A DNA stretch of 64,000 bases from Comamonas serinivorans (GCF_002158865.1 NZ_CP021455.1:1984001-2048000), one strand, 5' to 3'; numbered from the stretch's first letter, positions 46,654 through 55,559 are shown. A program made the numbers and translations. The notes: a model not told the origin generated them from the sequence alone.

Positions 46654-46983
46654 TCAGAAGTCCAGTTGACCAGGCGTGATCCCCAGGGCCGCAGCGATCT
46701 TCTCGCGCGAGGACTTGCGTAGATTTTGGCTTGCTTCGAGTTGGGCATAAGCCCCTTGGGTGATGCCCATGCGGCTGGCCACTTCGGCTTGAGTCAGTTC
46801 GAGATGGGTGCGCCAGGCTTTGGCAGGGCTCATCTCGCCGTCGAAAGCGAGACGTACAACGGCGTCTGGCACCAGTTCACCCGATTGCTCAAACGCCTTC
46901 AGGAATTCGTCATAGGGCACGACAACGAAGGCAGGGCGACCATCCGCCCCGAGGATGGTCTGAAAGTTAGTAGGTTTGTTCAT
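46654..46983 (-). CDS. XRE-family antitoxin
   Basis: 109 residues: MNKPTNFQTILGADGRPAFV, VVPYDEFLKAFEQSGELVPD, then helix-turn-helix LELTQAEVASRMGITQGAYA, QLEASQNLRKSSREKIAAAL. The N-terminal part resembles Phd/YefM-like toxin-binding segments. It follows and overlaps the RelE-type toxin gene by 17 bp. Confidence 0.85.
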   Translation of the reverse strand: MNKPTNFQTILGADGRPAFVVVPYDEFLKAFEQSGELVPDAVVRLAFDGEMSPAKAWRTHLELTQAEVASRMGITQGAYAQLEASQNLRKSSREKIAAALGITPGQLDF

Positions 46984-47224
46984 CGCGCTTCTTCACCTCT
47001 TCAATGGTGACGATGCGGACAGCACCGTCGAACTCAAAAAACACGCGGTAGTTACCAACGCGCAGACGGTAGCCAAACACATGGTTGGTCAGCTTCTTCA
47101 CGTTGCGAGCCGTGCTCAGGTCTGACAGTTCGGTGGTCACTGCTTCGCGGATGGCTGCGCCGCTCTTGGCGGGTATCTTGCGCATCTGCTTCAGTGCTTT
47201 GGTCTGCCAGTTGATCGTGTTCAT
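46967..47224 (-). CDS. RelE/ParE-type toxin
   Basis: 85 residues: MNTINWQTKALKQMRKIPAK, ELSDLSTARNVKKLTNHVFG, YRLRVGNYRVFFEFDGAVRI. The Y-R-x-R-V-G-x-Y-R-V-x-F block is diagnostic for the RelE fold; likely mRNA interferase. Toxin precedes antitoxin. The pair faces against the late operon. Confidence 0.9.
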   Translation of the reverse strand: MNTINWQTKALKQMRKIPAKSGAAIREAVTTELSDLSTARNVKKLTNHVFGYRLRVGNYRVFFEFDGAVRIVTIEEVKKRDEQTY

Positions 47225-47231
47225 GGGCTCA

Positions 47232-47259
47232 ATTATACGATATACATTAGATAAAGCAA
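47232..47259 (-). promoter_or_regulatory. Promoter of the RelE-type module
   Basis: On the minus strand -35 TTGCTT (47259-47254), 16-bp spacer, -10 TATAAT (47237-47232), 8 bases before the toxin ATG, so the transcript is nearly leaderless. GTATATCGTATAAT across the -10 is partly palindromic, a candidate autoregulatory site. Confidence 0.7.
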
Positions 47260-47269
47260 GTGAAATCTA

Positions 47270-47473
47270 ATGAAATGTGATCTTCTTGTGCTTGGTGTCG
47301 TGCTCCTTCTGGGCATCGTTGTTGGGGCGCTAACAGCGAGACGCAAACGAGGGAGTGAACAGAGCTATCAAGTGCCCCCTTTTCGTCCACCATTGTGGAA
47401 GAACGACACCGTTCCATTCCCTAATGCTCCAACCCCTCCCGGAACGCTTTTGCTCAGGACACCCACGGAATAA
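47270..47473 (+). CDS. Small membrane protein
   Basis: 67 residues: MKCDLLVLGVVLLLGIVVGA (membrane segment), then LTARRKRGSEQ and a Pro-rich tail (VPPFRPPLWKNDTVPFPNAP). N-out or N-in cannot be told. Starts just beyond the toxin promoter in the opposite direction. Confidence 0.55.
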   Translation: MKCDLLVLGVVLLLGIVVGALTARRKRGSEQSYQVPPFRPPLWKNDTVPFPNAPTPPGTLLLRTPTE

Positions 47474-47478
47474 ACGAA

Positions 47479-47682
47479 ATGACGCAGCCGATATCGATTG
47501 AAGTCCAAGTACAGGACTGGCTCAAGGTCAATGGACACGACCTTACGCGGGCAAACGACATCCACGCAGCAGCCATGCGCCAGTATGCAAAGGAGCAGGT
47601 GATTGCCGAGATGGGCCGGCCCAAGGTGGTTGAGCCAGATCCGGTGGTCGAGGTCAAGGCCGAGCCCAAGGCGAAGAAGTGA
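47479..47682 (+). CDS. Hypothetical protein
   Basis: 67 residues: MTQPISIEVQVQDWLKVNGH, LTRANDIHAAAMRQYAKEQV, ending with a Lys/Glu/Pro tail. Stop overlaps the HNH start. Confidence 0.55.
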   Translation: MTQPISIEVQVQDWLKVNGHDLTRANDIHAAAMRQYAKEQVIAEMGRPKVVEPDPVVEVKAEPKAKK

Positions 47683-47993
47683 CGCTCAAGACGCTCCGCT
47701 CAACGCTACCGACCCTGACGAACAAGGTCCGGATACTGGACGTGAAGGCGGGTGCCACAGAGATGGAGCGCGGCTCTGGCTGGATGGCCAAGCGGGAGAG
47801 GGTGGCATTGCGACACGGCTACAGGTGCGCAGCGTGCGACAGGGTGCTCATGCCGGGGGCGTGGGAGTGTGATCACATCGTGCCCCGTGAGCAAGGCGGC
47901 AGCAATGCAGAGAGCAACCTACAGCCACTGTGTAAGGACCCATGCCACCGGGAGAAGTCGGCACGGGAGGCTCACCAGCGGGCAAAGGGGTGA
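47679..47993 (+). CDS. HNH endonuclease
   Basis: 104 residues from GTG 47679: RVALRHGYRCAACDRVLMPG, AWECDHIVPREQGGSNAESN, LQPLCKDPCHREKSAREAHQ. CxxC, the D-H-I-V-P motif and N-L-Q-x-L-C...C-H are all present. HNH proteins next to terminase in HK97-type phages assist cleavage at cos. Confidence 0.93.
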   Translation: MTLKTLRSTLPTLTNKVRILDVKAGATEMERGSGWMAKRERVALRHGYRCAACDRVLMPGAWECDHIVPREQGGSNAESNLQPLCKDPCHREKSAREAHQRAKG

Positions 47994-48164
47994 TGGGACT
48001 GGAATCCGATTCCACACCGAGGCCTCCAGAGAGGCATAGCGAGGCGAAGGGCGAGACGCAAGGTGGATGCCCAACGCGAGTGATTCAACGTGTCCTGAGT
48101 CCCCTGGACAAGCCTGGGAGGCATTGGGGCGAAGGGGTGGAGGCTAGGGGGTAAACCCGGTCAT

Positions 48165-48240
48165 ATACTCCCCCCTAGTACCCCCGGGGGGTGCGTAAAG
48201 TTTAGGCAATTTTGGGTGGGAAACCGCCTGGTTACGCACG
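48165..48240. other. Candidate packaging (cos) region
   Basis: The 285-bp gap between HNH and terminase small subunit holds no gene. It contains a C/G run (CCCCCCTAGTACCCCCGGGG and on) and an inverted repeat GTGCGTAA (48191-48198) / TTACGCAC (48232-48239). Phages with HNH plus terminase commonly carry cos here. The cut position cannot be read from sequence alone. Confidence 0.4.
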
Positions 48241-48278
48241 CGCAAAAAAATGGCCCCGAATTCAGCAGGAATCAGCAT

Positions 48279-48626
48279 ATGGCAGGAGTGAAAGGACGCA
48301 GCGGCGGACCTCGGGCGAATTCAGGCGGCGCACGGCCAGGCGCGGGCAGGAAGCCCAAACCGAAAGCGGTGCCAGTGGTTATTGAGGCGCCAAAGGCAGA
48401 GGCCGACATGCTTGAGCTTCTGAAGCGGATAGCGCTCGGTCACGTTGACGCGACAACGATTCAAGTCAGGGCTGCAATTGCAGCGGTGCAGTACACGCAC
48501 CCCAAGCGGGGCGAGAGCACCGGCAAGAAGGAGGCCGCTGAAGCCAAAGCGAAGGCAGCCGGCGAAGGAAAGTTCGGACGACGCGAGCCGCCCCGGCTTG
48601 TGTCCAATGGAGGTAGCAAGGTTTGA
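48279..48626 (+). CDS. Terminase small subunit
   Basis: 115 residues from ATG 48279: MAGVKGRSGGPRANSGGARP, GAGRKPKPKAV, then LELLKRIALGHVDATTIQVR and AAIAAVQYTHPKRG. The Gly/Arg-rich G-x-R-P-G-A-G-R-K-P start and the helical pair are typical of small subunits that recognise packaging DNA. Stop overlaps the large subunit start. Confidence 0.82.
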   Translation: MAGVKGRSGGPRANSGGARPGAGRKPKPKAVPVVIEAPKAEADMLELLKRIALGHVDATTIQVRAAIAAVQYTHPKRGESTGKKEAAEAKAKAAGEGKFGRREPPRLVSNGGSKV

Positions 48627-50311
48627 CGCTGGAATGGACGACAAGTTGCCCCGATTGGGAAAAGCGCATCGTCCAACGCCAGAGCCTCGTCCCTGAACCG
48701 CTGTATCCAGAGGTGGCAGATTCAGCCTGGGCGATCTGCAGTGAATTCCGGCTGACGGATGTTGCAGGCGAACCGCTGCTGGGTGAGGCCTCTCTGCCCT
48801 GGCTGCGTGACTTCGTGCGCGTCGTGTTCGGCGCTGAAGAGCCTGAAACGGGCCGGCGCCACATCAATGAATTCCTGCTCATGGTGAGCAAGAAGAACGC
48901 AAAGAGCACGATTGCAGCCGCGATCATGCTGTGTGCGCTACTTATGAACTGGCGCAAGTCGGCGGAACTGCTGATCCTGTCGCCGACAAAGGAAATCGCA
49001 GACAACAGCTACAAGCCGATCCGGGACTTCATCAAAGCTGACGAAGAGCTGTCCGCATTGCTCAAGGTTCAGGACTACTTCCGCACGATCACCCATCTGG
49101 AGACTGGTGCAACCCTGAAGGTCGTAGCCGCCGACAGTGACACTGTGAGTGGCAAAAAGGCCAGCTTTGTGTTCGTTGACGAGCTTCACGAGTTCGGCAA
49201 GCAGGCCAAGGCCAGCAACATGCTGTTGGAGGCTACGGGCGGCCTCACCTCGCGGCCAGAAGGCTTTGTGATCTACGCCACTACGCAATCGGCTGAGCCA
49301 CCTGCGGGCGTTTTCAAAGCCAAACTGAGCTATGCGCGTCGAGTACGTGATGGCGAGATCAAGGACCGCAAGTTCCTGCCGCTGATCTACGAGTTTCCGC
49401 GCTCCATGCTGGACAAAGGGGAGCATCTGGTCCTCGAGAACGCTTACATCACCAATCCCAATTGGGGCGCGTCGGTAGATGCTGAGCGTATCACGCAGCT
49501 TTACAGCCAGGCGAAAGAGGACGGTGAGCAGGCATTCAAAGAATTCTTGGCCAAGCATCTCAATGTGGAGATCGGTCTAAACCTCCGCTCCGACCGCTGG
49601 ACCGGCGCTGACTTTTGGGAGCGCAACGGAGACAAGCGCATAACGCTTGACTTCATCTTGCGCGAATGCGAGGTGGTCACGGTTGGAATTGATGGTGGTG
49701 GGCTGGATGACCTGTTGGGGCTCGCTGTCGAGGGCCGTCACCGTGGGACGAACAACCGGTTCGCCCTATGGAACAGAGCATGGGTTCACCCGATTGGCGT
49801 TGAAAGACGGAAATCGGAGGAATCCAAGTACTTGGATTTTCAGCGGGCTGGTGACCTGGTGATCGTTGAACGACCAGGGCAAGACCTCGAGGAGTTGTCT
49901 GGGTTGATCAAGCGTGTGTACGACGAGGGTCTGCTCGCCAGGATTGGCCTGGACCCGGAGCGCACCCACAAGGTTGTTTACACGGCACTCATTGAGGCAG
50001 GCATCCCTGAAGAACTGATCATCGGCATCTCACAGGGATGGAAGCTGACCGGGGCGATGGCCGTTGCTGAGCGCGCCCTTGAATCCGGCGACTTGAAGCA
50101 TGCCGGTTCACCCATGATGGCCTGGAGTGTAGGTAACGCCAAGGTGGTGCCCTCCGGCAACGCTCAGCTCATCACAAAGCAAGCCAGCGGCACCGGAAAG
50201 ATTGACCCAGTGATGGCGACATTGAACGCTGTGACCCTCATGGCGCTGAACCCTGAAGCGAAGACCAACGACGCCTTCATGGCCGCGATACGAGACCCGA
50301 TTGTTGTTTGA
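48623..50311 (+). CDS. Terminase large subunit
   Basis: 562 residues from TTG 48623 (TTGA overlap). ATPase: Walker A-like LLMVSKKNAKSTIAAAIMLC, Walker B KASFVFVDELHEFGKQ, coupling motif VIYATTQSAEPPAGVF. Nuclease: VVTVGIDGGGLDDLLGLAVE (first Asp) and later acidic residues (RIGLDPERTHKVV). This is an HK97-type packaging motor that cuts and pumps DNA into the procapsid. Confidence 0.95.
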   Translation: MTLEWTTSCPDWEKRIVQRQSLVPEPLYPEVADSAWAICSEFRLTDVAGEPLLGEASLPWLRDFVRVVFGAEEPETGRRHINEFLLMVSKKNAKSTIAAAIMLCALLMNWRKSAELLILSPTKEIADNSYKPIRDFIKADEELSALLKVQDYFRTITHLETGATLKVVAADSDTVSGKKASFVFVDELHEFGKQAKASNMLLEATGGLTSRPEGFVIYATTQSAEPPAGVFKAKLSYARRVRDGEIKDRKFLPLIYEFPRSMLDKGEHLVLENAYITNPNWGASVDAERITQLYSQAKEDGEQAFKEFLAKHLNVEIGLNLRSDRWTGADFWERNGDKRITLDFILRECEVVTVGIDGGGLDDLLGLAVEGRHRGTNNRFALWNRAWVHPIGVERRKSEESKYLDFQRAGDLVIVERPGQDLEELSGLIKRVYDEGLLARIGLDPERTHKVVYTALIEAGIPEELIIGISQGWKLTGAMAVAERALESGDLKHAGSPMMAWSVGNAKVVPSGNAQLITKQASGTGKIDPVMATLNAVTLMALNPEAKTNDAFMAAIRDPIVV

Positions 50312-50314
50312 CCC

Positions 50315-50479
50315 ATGAACCTGCCGATCATCATTTTTCTGCTGCTGTCGGCAACGGGGTTAGGCCTGTTTGTGGCCGGCGCTGCCATCCTGGCTGGGTT
50401 GGGGTGGGCGCTGTTGGCGGGCTCGGCTGCGTGTCTTGTGGCTGCTGCTTTTTTGAAGAAGGGCTTAGCCCATGAGTAA
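50315..50479 (+). CDS. Small membrane protein between terminase and portal
   Basis: 54 residues: MNLPIIIFLLLSATGLGLFV, AGAAILAGLGWALLAGSAAC, LVAAAFLKKGLAHE. Two membrane segments. Its stop overlaps the portal start. Confidence 0.6.
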   Translation: MNLPIIIFLLLSATGLGLFVAGAAILAGLGWALLAGSAACLVAAAFLKKGLAHE

Positions 50480-51704
50480 GCTCTCCGATGTGCTGGTCAG
50501 GGCAGTTGGCCGACCACAGGTGCGCTCAGCCGTCAGTGATTGGTCTGGGAAAGACATTCGCCTCACCGATGGTGGCTTCTGGTCCGACTTTGCAGGAGGC
50601 GTCAACACCAATTCGGCCATGAAACTGTCGGTGGTGTGGGCATGTGTTCGCCTTATCTCCCAGACCATTGCGACACTGCCTCTTACCCTGTACGAGCAGG
50701 ATGGTCGAAAGCCCATGCCAGCCGTTGGCCATCAGCTCTACGAGATCCTCAAACACTCGCCGAACGCTGATACCACGTCTGTGCAATTTTGGGAGGCTGT
50801 CGTGGCCTCGATCCTCCTGCGCGGCAATGCCTACATTCGAAAGCGGTACGTGGCTGGCCGCGTTGCGGCTTTGTATGTGCTGCAGCCAGATCGGATCACG
50901 ATCAAATGCAATGACGACGGCTCGCTGAACTACACCTATCGCTATCGTGGTCAGGCGCAAGAGCTGACACGGCGGGAGATGATGCACATCGCAGGTTTCT
51001 CACTGGATGGCCAGATTGGTCTGTCGGCAATCCAGTATGGCGCCACCACGTTCGGCCAGGCCATGTCGGCAAACGATGCTGCGGAGAGCACGTTCCAAAA
51101 CGGGCTGCACAAGACGGTTGCGTTCAAGGTGGATCGGGTTCTCCGGCCAGAACAACGCGAGGAGTTTCGCGAGTACGTCAAGACGTTGACCGGCGCATTG
51201 AATGCTGGGCGGTCGCCAGTCTTGGAACAGGGCATCTCTGCCGAGCCCATTGGGATTGACCCAACCGATGCGCAGTTGTTGGAGTCGCGCTCGTACAGCG
51301 TCGAGGAGATCTGCCGATTCTTCGGAGTGCCGCCGATCATGATCGGGCACAGCAGTAAGCAGTCCTCATGGCCAACGAGTACAGAGGCGCAGAAAGACCT
51401 GTTCCTCACCCTTGCATTGCGGCCCATCCTCAAGCGCATTGAGGAGTCGATTTACAAGAATCTGCTGGAGTCCTCGGAGAAGCGGTCCTTCTACGCCCGG
51501 TTCAACCTCGAAGGCCTTCTGCGCGCCGACAGTGCGGGCCGGTCTGAGTACTACTCGAAGCTGGCTCAGAACGGCGTCATGACACGAAACGAAATCCGCG
51601 AGCTGGAGGACATGGCCCCCATGCCTGGTGGCGACGACTTGACCGTTCAGTTGAATCTCACACGATTGCAAGACCTCGAAAAGATCAATGGGGAAGACCA
51701 ATGA
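50472..51704 (+). CDS. Portal protein (HK97 gp3-like)
   Basis: 410 residues: NTNSAMKLSVVWACVRLISQ, TIATLPLTLYEQDGRKPMPA, then YTYRYRGQAQELTRREMMHI and the typical SYSVEEICRFFGVPPIMIGH region. Forms the dodecameric vertex ring for DNA entry and exit. Stop overlaps the protease start. Confidence 0.95.
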   Translation: MSKLSDVLVRAVGRPQVRSAVSDWSGKDIRLTDGGFWSDFAGGVNTNSAMKLSVVWACVRLISQTIATLPLTLYEQDGRKPMPAVGHQLYEILKHSPNADTTSVQFWEAVVASILLRGNAYIRKRYVAGRVAALYVLQPDRITIKCNDDGSLNYTYRYRGQAQELTRREMMHIAGFSLDGQIGLSAIQYGATTFGQAMSANDAAESTFQNGLHKTVAFKVDRVLRPEQREEFREYVKTLTGALNAGRSPVLEQGISAEPIGIDPTDAQLLESRSYSVEEICRFFGVPPIMIGHSSKQSSWPTSTEAQKDLFLTLALRPILKRIEESIYKNLLESSEKRSFYARFNLEGLLRADSAGRSEYYSKLAQNGVMTRNEIRELEDMAPMPGGDDLTVQLNLTRLQDLEKINGEDQ

Positions 51705-52564
51705 GCCTGCGAAAACTTCCTGAGCTGCCCAAGCTGGCTCATCAAGATGGGATCGAGTTCGACCTGTCGCCGCGTGCGTTGGCGAAGTGGAACCCGTCAC
51801 TGTCGGCCACCGAAGACGAACCAGATAACATCATCAACGTCTTGGATGTGATCGGCTACGACTACTGGACAGGTGAAGGCACCACGGCAAAGCGCATTGA
51901 TGCCGCCCTGCGCTCCATCGGTCGTGACCGGGACGTGGTTGTCAACATCAACTCTCCGGGCGGCTCCATGTTTGAGGGGGACGCCATATACAGTCTCTTG
52001 CGTCTGCACAAGGGCAAGGTCACTGTCCGCATCCTGGGCATGGCCGCATCTGCTGCGTCCATCATCGCCATGGCTGGGGATGAGATTCAAATCTCGCGTG
52101 CCGGCTGGCTGATGATTCATAACGCCTGGATTGGCATGTATGGCAACCGTAACGACCTGCGAGAAGCGGCTGACTGGCTGGAACCATTCGACGCTGCTGC
52201 AGCCGACCTATACGCCGACAGAACTGGCATCGACAAAGGCGAGATTCTCGCAATGCTCGATAAAGAAACGTGGATTGGCGGGGGCGCAGCCGTGGAAACA
52301 GGTTGGGCAGACGCCATTCTTTCCACCGACAAGATCGCCGAGCGTGACGGGCATGGCGCTCAAAACGCTGTCCGTCAAATCGACATTCTGTTGGCAAAGC
52401 AAGGCCTACCACGAAGCCAGCGCCGAAGCCTGCTGCAACAAATCAAAACCGGCACGCAAGACGCTGTCGGTGCCGATACGCAAGACGCTATCGGGAAGGG
52501 CACGCCAAACGCTGCCCAGCTGCCTGTGATGGTGGCGAAACCAGCGCTTTTGTCATTCAACTGA
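51701..52564 (+). CDS. ClpP-type prohead protease
   Basis: 287 residues. VVVNINSPGGSMFEGDAIYS, VRILGMAASAASIIAMAGDE (catalytic Ser in M-A-A-S-A-A-S) and GWLMIHNAWIGMYGNRNDLR (His) match phage S14 proteases that mature the capsid. The C-terminal 50 residues hold a short imprecise repeat (TQDAVGADTQDAIGKGTPNA) and are probably scaffold-like. Confidence 0.93.
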   Translation: MSLRKLPELPKLAHQDGIEFDLSPRALAKWNPSLSATEDEPDNIINVLDVIGYDYWTGEGTTAKRIDAALRSIGRDRDVVVNINSPGGSMFEGDAIYSLLRLHKGKVTVRILGMAASAASIIAMAGDEIQISRAGWLMIHNAWIGMYGNRNDLREAADWLEPFDAAAADLYADRTGIDKGEILAMLDKETWIGGGAAVETGWADAILSTDKIAERDGHGAQNAVRQIDILLAKQGLPRSQRRSLLQQIKTGTQDAVGADTQDAIGKGTPNAAQLPVMVAKPALLSFN

Positions 52565-52586
52565 CAAGGCAACCACTCCCGTAGCG

Positions 52587-52610
52587 AACCGCCCACCGAG
52601 GCGGTTTTTT
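52587..52610 (+). terminator. Intrinsic terminator between protease and capsid
   Basis: AACCGCC, short loop, GGCGGTT then TTTT. May lower upstream/downstream transcript ratio so capsid is made from its own or read-through message. Confidence 0.75.
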
Positions 52611-52638
52611 GTTGCTCCATCGGAGCATAGGACAAGAC

Positions 52639-53823
52639 ATGACCGATACCGTGAACATCGAACAGGCCTATCAACAGGTTCAAGTCAACCTGAAGGAAAC
52701 CGGCGACAAGCTGAAGCAGTACGCCGAGAAGACCGAGACCGAGATGAAGAACCTCGGCAAAACCAGCGAAGAAACCAAGGCTGCGGTTGACCAGCTGCTG
52801 CCCAAGTTCAACGCCATGCAGAAGCAGTTCTTGGAGTTGCAGCAAGAACTCGCGCGTCCCAAGGGCGACGATAAATCCGCACCTCAGTCCGCTGGCGACC
52901 TGGTGGTGAACAGCGACCAGATGCAAGGCGTCAACAGCTCGTTCCGTGGTTCTCGTCGCATCGAGGTGCCCCGTCAGGCTATTACCACCGCGACCGCAGG
53001 TAGCCTGGTGGTGTCTGACCGTCAATATGGCATCGTGACGCCCCCGGAAAAGCGGCTGACCGTCCGCGATCTGATCGCGCCAGGCCAGACGGCAAGCAAC
53101 AACATCGAGTACGTCCGTGAATCCGGTTTCACGAACTCGGCGGCTCCTGTTGCTGAAGGCGCGGCCAAGCCGTATTCGGACATCACGTTTGCGCTGGAAA
53201 ACGCGCCCGTTCGTGTGCTGGCCCACCTGTTCAAGGCCTCGCGCCAGATCTTGGATGATGCACCCGCCCTGAAGAGCTACATCGACGCTCGAGCAGAGTA
53301 CGGCATCAAGCTGGCTGAAGAAGCTCAGCTGCTGTACGGCAACGGCACAGGTGCCAACCTGAATGGTTTGATTCCGCAGGCTACCGCCTATGCCGCGCCG
53401 GCAGGCATCACCGTGACTGGTGAACAGCGTATCGACCGCATCCGTCTGGCCATTCTGCAAGCCATCCTGGCCGAATTCCCTGCGTCAGGCGTGGTGCTTC
53501 ACCCCACGGATTGGGCCGCCATCGAGCTGACCAAGGACAGCCAGGGTCGTTACCTGATCGGCCGCCCGCAGGATGGCACGCCGGCACGCTTGTGGAACCT
53601 CCCGGTCGTGGAGACGACTGCCATCACGCAGAACTCGTTCCTGACCGGCGCGTTCTCCCTCGGCGCTCAGATCTTTGACCGCATGGCTGTCGAAATTCTG
53701 ATCAGCACCGAGAACGACAAGGACTTCGAAAACAACATGGTCACGATCCGCGCTGAAGAGCGTCTGGCGTTGGCTGTGTACCGCCCCGAAGCCTTTGTCA
53801 CTGGCGAGCTGACTGGTCCTTAA
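52639..53823 (+). CDS. Major capsid protein (HK97 fold)
   Basis: 394 residues from ATG 52639. The first about 90 residues form a delta (scaffold) coiled coil (YQQVQVNLKETGDKLKQYAE, MQKQFLELQQELARPKG) removed by the protease. The body shows FRGSRRIEVPRQAITTATAG, VRDLIAPGQTASNNIEYVRE, RVLAHLFKASRQILDDAPAL and VTIRAEERLALAVYRPEAFV, all typical of HK97 capsids. Confidence 0.95.
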   Translation: MTDTVNIEQAYQQVQVNLKETGDKLKQYAEKTETEMKNLGKTSEETKAAVDQLLPKFNAMQKQFLELQQELARPKGDDKSAPQSAGDLVVNSDQMQGVNSSFRGSRRIEVPRQAITTATAGSLVVSDRQYGIVTPPEKRLTVRDLIAPGQTASNNIEYVRESGFTNSAAPVAEGAAKPYSDITFALENAPVRVLAHLFKASRQILDDAPALKSYIDARAEYGIKLAEEAQLLYGNGTGANLNGLIPQATAYAAPAGITVTGEQRIDRIRLAILQAILAEFPASGVVLHPTDWAAIELTKDSQGRYLIGRPQDGTPARLWNLPVVETTAITQNSFLTGAFSLGAQIFDRMAVEILISTENDKDFENNMVTIRAEERLALAVYRPEAFVTGELTGP

Positions 53824-53863
53824 TTGAAAGGGGGGAGGGCGGGAAACCGCTCTCCTGATTCGC

Positions 53864-54136
53864 GTGGCAACTGTCAAAGCAATTCGCTCGTTTGAGTACC
53901 TGGGAGAAATCAAAAGCCCACGTTCAGACGCATTCGACATTCCTGACAACCAGGTTGAGCAGTTCCTGGCACGCGGGTTGGTGGCATCGGCTGTGGTGGC
54001 GCATGCTGAGCCGAAAAGCCCCGTAGAAGGCGTGATCACTCGCGACGAGATTCGTGAGCGGGAGAACATGGCGCCCGTAGAAGCTCCACGTCGTGGCCGT
54101 CGCAAGGGGAAAGCCAATGAATCTGGTGACGCTTGA
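53864..54136 (+). CDS. Small head-region protein (GTG start)
   Basis: 90 residues from GTG 53864: VATVKAIRSFEYLGEIKSPR, DAFDIPDNQVEQFLARGLVA, ending with a basic tail (RRGRRKGKANE). Position after the capsid gene suggests a decoration or assembly role. Overlaps the connector start. Confidence 0.6.
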   Translation: MATVKAIRSFEYLGEIKSPRSDAFDIPDNQVEQFLARGLVASAVVAHAEPKSPVEGVITRDEIRERENMAPVEAPRRGRRKGKANESGDA

Positions 54137-54428
54137 GCAGGCCAAGGAACACCTTCGAGTGGATGGCAACGATGAAGATGACTTGATCCAGTTGAAGTTG
54201 GATGCCGCTCATGAGCAAGCAGTCCAGTATCTGAATCGGAGTGTCTATGACACCCAGGCCGAAGTGGATGCTGCAGTCGATGAAGACCGGCCCATGGTAG
54301 TGAATGCATCCGTCAAGACCGCGATTCTCCTCACGCTGGGGCATCTCTACGCGAACCGCGAGACTGCGGATATTCCTGATGGTGCACGCGCGCTGCTGAC
54401 GCCTTGGCGGATTCATTGGGGTGTGTGA
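54117..54428 (+). CDS. Head-tail connector (HK97 gp6-like)
   Basis: 103 residues from ATG 54117: MNLVTLEQAKEHLRVDGNDE, DDLIQLKLDAAHEQAVQYLN, VKTAILLTLGHLYANRETA. The L-E-x-A-K-x-H-L-R-V-D start and four-helix pattern are diagnostic for the adaptor ring below the portal. Confidence 0.9.
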   Translation: MNLVTLEQAKEHLRVDGNDEDDLIQLKLDAAHEQAVQYLNRSVYDTQAEVDAAVDEDRPMVVNASVKTAILLTLGHLYANRETADIPDGARALLTPWRIHWGV

Positions 54429-54745
54429 TGCGAGCAGGCGACCTCAACACCCGGATCACCATCCAACGTCAAGAGACGGCCCAGGACAGCGCTGGCGAGG
54501 CGATCAAGTCCTGGGTGAACCACGCTACGGTCTGGTCCGACTTCCGGAACATCTCGGGCTTGCAGGCTGCAAAGAACGACGCCCAGGCCTCGACGGTGAA
54601 AGCTTCCGCCCGCATCCGCTGGCGCACGGATCTGGACCACAGCATGCGCGTCATCGCGGGCTCGGGCACGTACACCGTTGAGGCTGTACTGCAGGACATG
54701 AAGCGCCGCGAGTATGTTGACCTTGTGTTGGAGCGTGTGACGTGA
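54428..54745 (+). CDS. Head closure protein (SPP1 gp16-type)
   Basis: 105 residues from ATG 54428: MRAGDLNTRITIQRQETAQD, WVNHATVWSDFRNISGLQAA, ARIRWRTDLDHSMRVIAGSG. Beta-barrel stopper that closes the filled head. Confidence 0.9.
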   Translation: MRAGDLNTRITIQRQETAQDSAGEAIKSWVNHATVWSDFRNISGLQAAKNDAQASTVKASARIRWRTDLDHSMRVIAGSGTYTVEAVLQDMKRREYVDLVLERVT

Positions 54746-55182
54746 GGCTGCGCATGGATGCCGACGCGCTCATGAAAGAGCTGGATGAGATGGGCGCGGC
54801 GCTGACAGAACAGGCGCCACGCCCAGCCGCTCAGGCCGGTGCACAAGTGTTTTACGACATGGTGCGCACCAAGGCGCCGGTGTCTACGAAAGCGCATTCG
54901 ACCAAGGGTAAGAAACAGACCTACCAGCCTGGCAACCTGCGCAATTCGGTGTACCAGGTCTACTCTAAGGACCAAAGCACCGAGACGCGTGCCGTGTATG
55001 ACATCTCTGTCAACAGCAAGAAGGCGTTTTACTGGCGCTTTGTTGAATTCGGCACCAAAAAACGCAGGGCGCACCCCTTCTTGCGCCCATCTTTCTACGC
55101 GGCCGAGGAAGCTGCACAGCAAGCCATGGTGGCGAAGTTCGTGGAAGAGGCCAAACAGATCAAGGGGATATCCAGTGCTTGA
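54742..55182 (+). CDS. HK97 gp10-like neck/tail protein
   Basis: 146 residues from GTG 54742: DALMKELDEMGAALTEQAPR, MVRTKAPVSTKAHSTKGKKQ, FYWRFVEFGTKKRRAHPFLR. The V-E-F-G-T-x-x-x-x-A-x-P-F-x-R-P box is diagnostic of the family, which joins head and tail. Confidence 0.92.
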   Translation: MRLRMDADALMKELDEMGAALTEQAPRPAAQAGAQVFYDMVRTKAPVSTKAHSTKGKKQTYQPGNLRNSVYQVYSKDQSTETRAVYDISVNSKKAFYWRFVEFGTKKRRAHPFLRPSFYAAEEAAQQAMVAKFVEEAKQIKGISSA

Positions 55183-55528
55183 AGAGCTGATCTACCAAGC
55201 CATTTCGCCCGTGCTGCCGATCTACCCTGACGGCGGCGTGCCCGAGGATGAGCCTCCGTTGCCCTATGCCACCTACCTGCGTGCTGGGGGACATGTGGTC
55301 ACAACCTTGTCGCGCGAAGCGGTGCCGGACCTTCAGCATGCTCATGTCCAGATCAACGTCTGGGCCTCATCGGTGTTGGGTGTCTCGCGTCTCATCCGAG
55401 ATGTCGATATAGCCGTTCGGACCAGTGGGCTCTTTGAAGGCAAGCCGCTGTCATCGCCCTCCAACCTGCCGAGCGATGACGATTCCTTCGGCTTGACGCA
55501 AGACTTTTCGGTCTGGTTCAAGGACTGA
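55175..55528 (+). CDS. Tail terminator/completion protein (DUF3168-like)
   Basis: 117 residues from GTG 55175: VLEELIYQAISPVLPIYPDG, LPYATYLRAGGHVVTTLSRE, ALQHAHVQINVW-type QHAHVQINVWASSVLGVSRL. Caps the tail tube at the head-proximal end. Confidence 0.85.
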   Translation: MLEELIYQAISPVLPIYPDGGVPEDEPPLPYATYLRAGGHVVTTLSREAVPDLQHAHVQINVWASSVLGVSRLIRDVDIAVRTSGLFEGKPLSSPSNLPSDDDSFGLTQDFSVWFKD

Positions 55529-55559
55529 ACCACAAGAGCTGCCCGGCAGCCAACAACGC

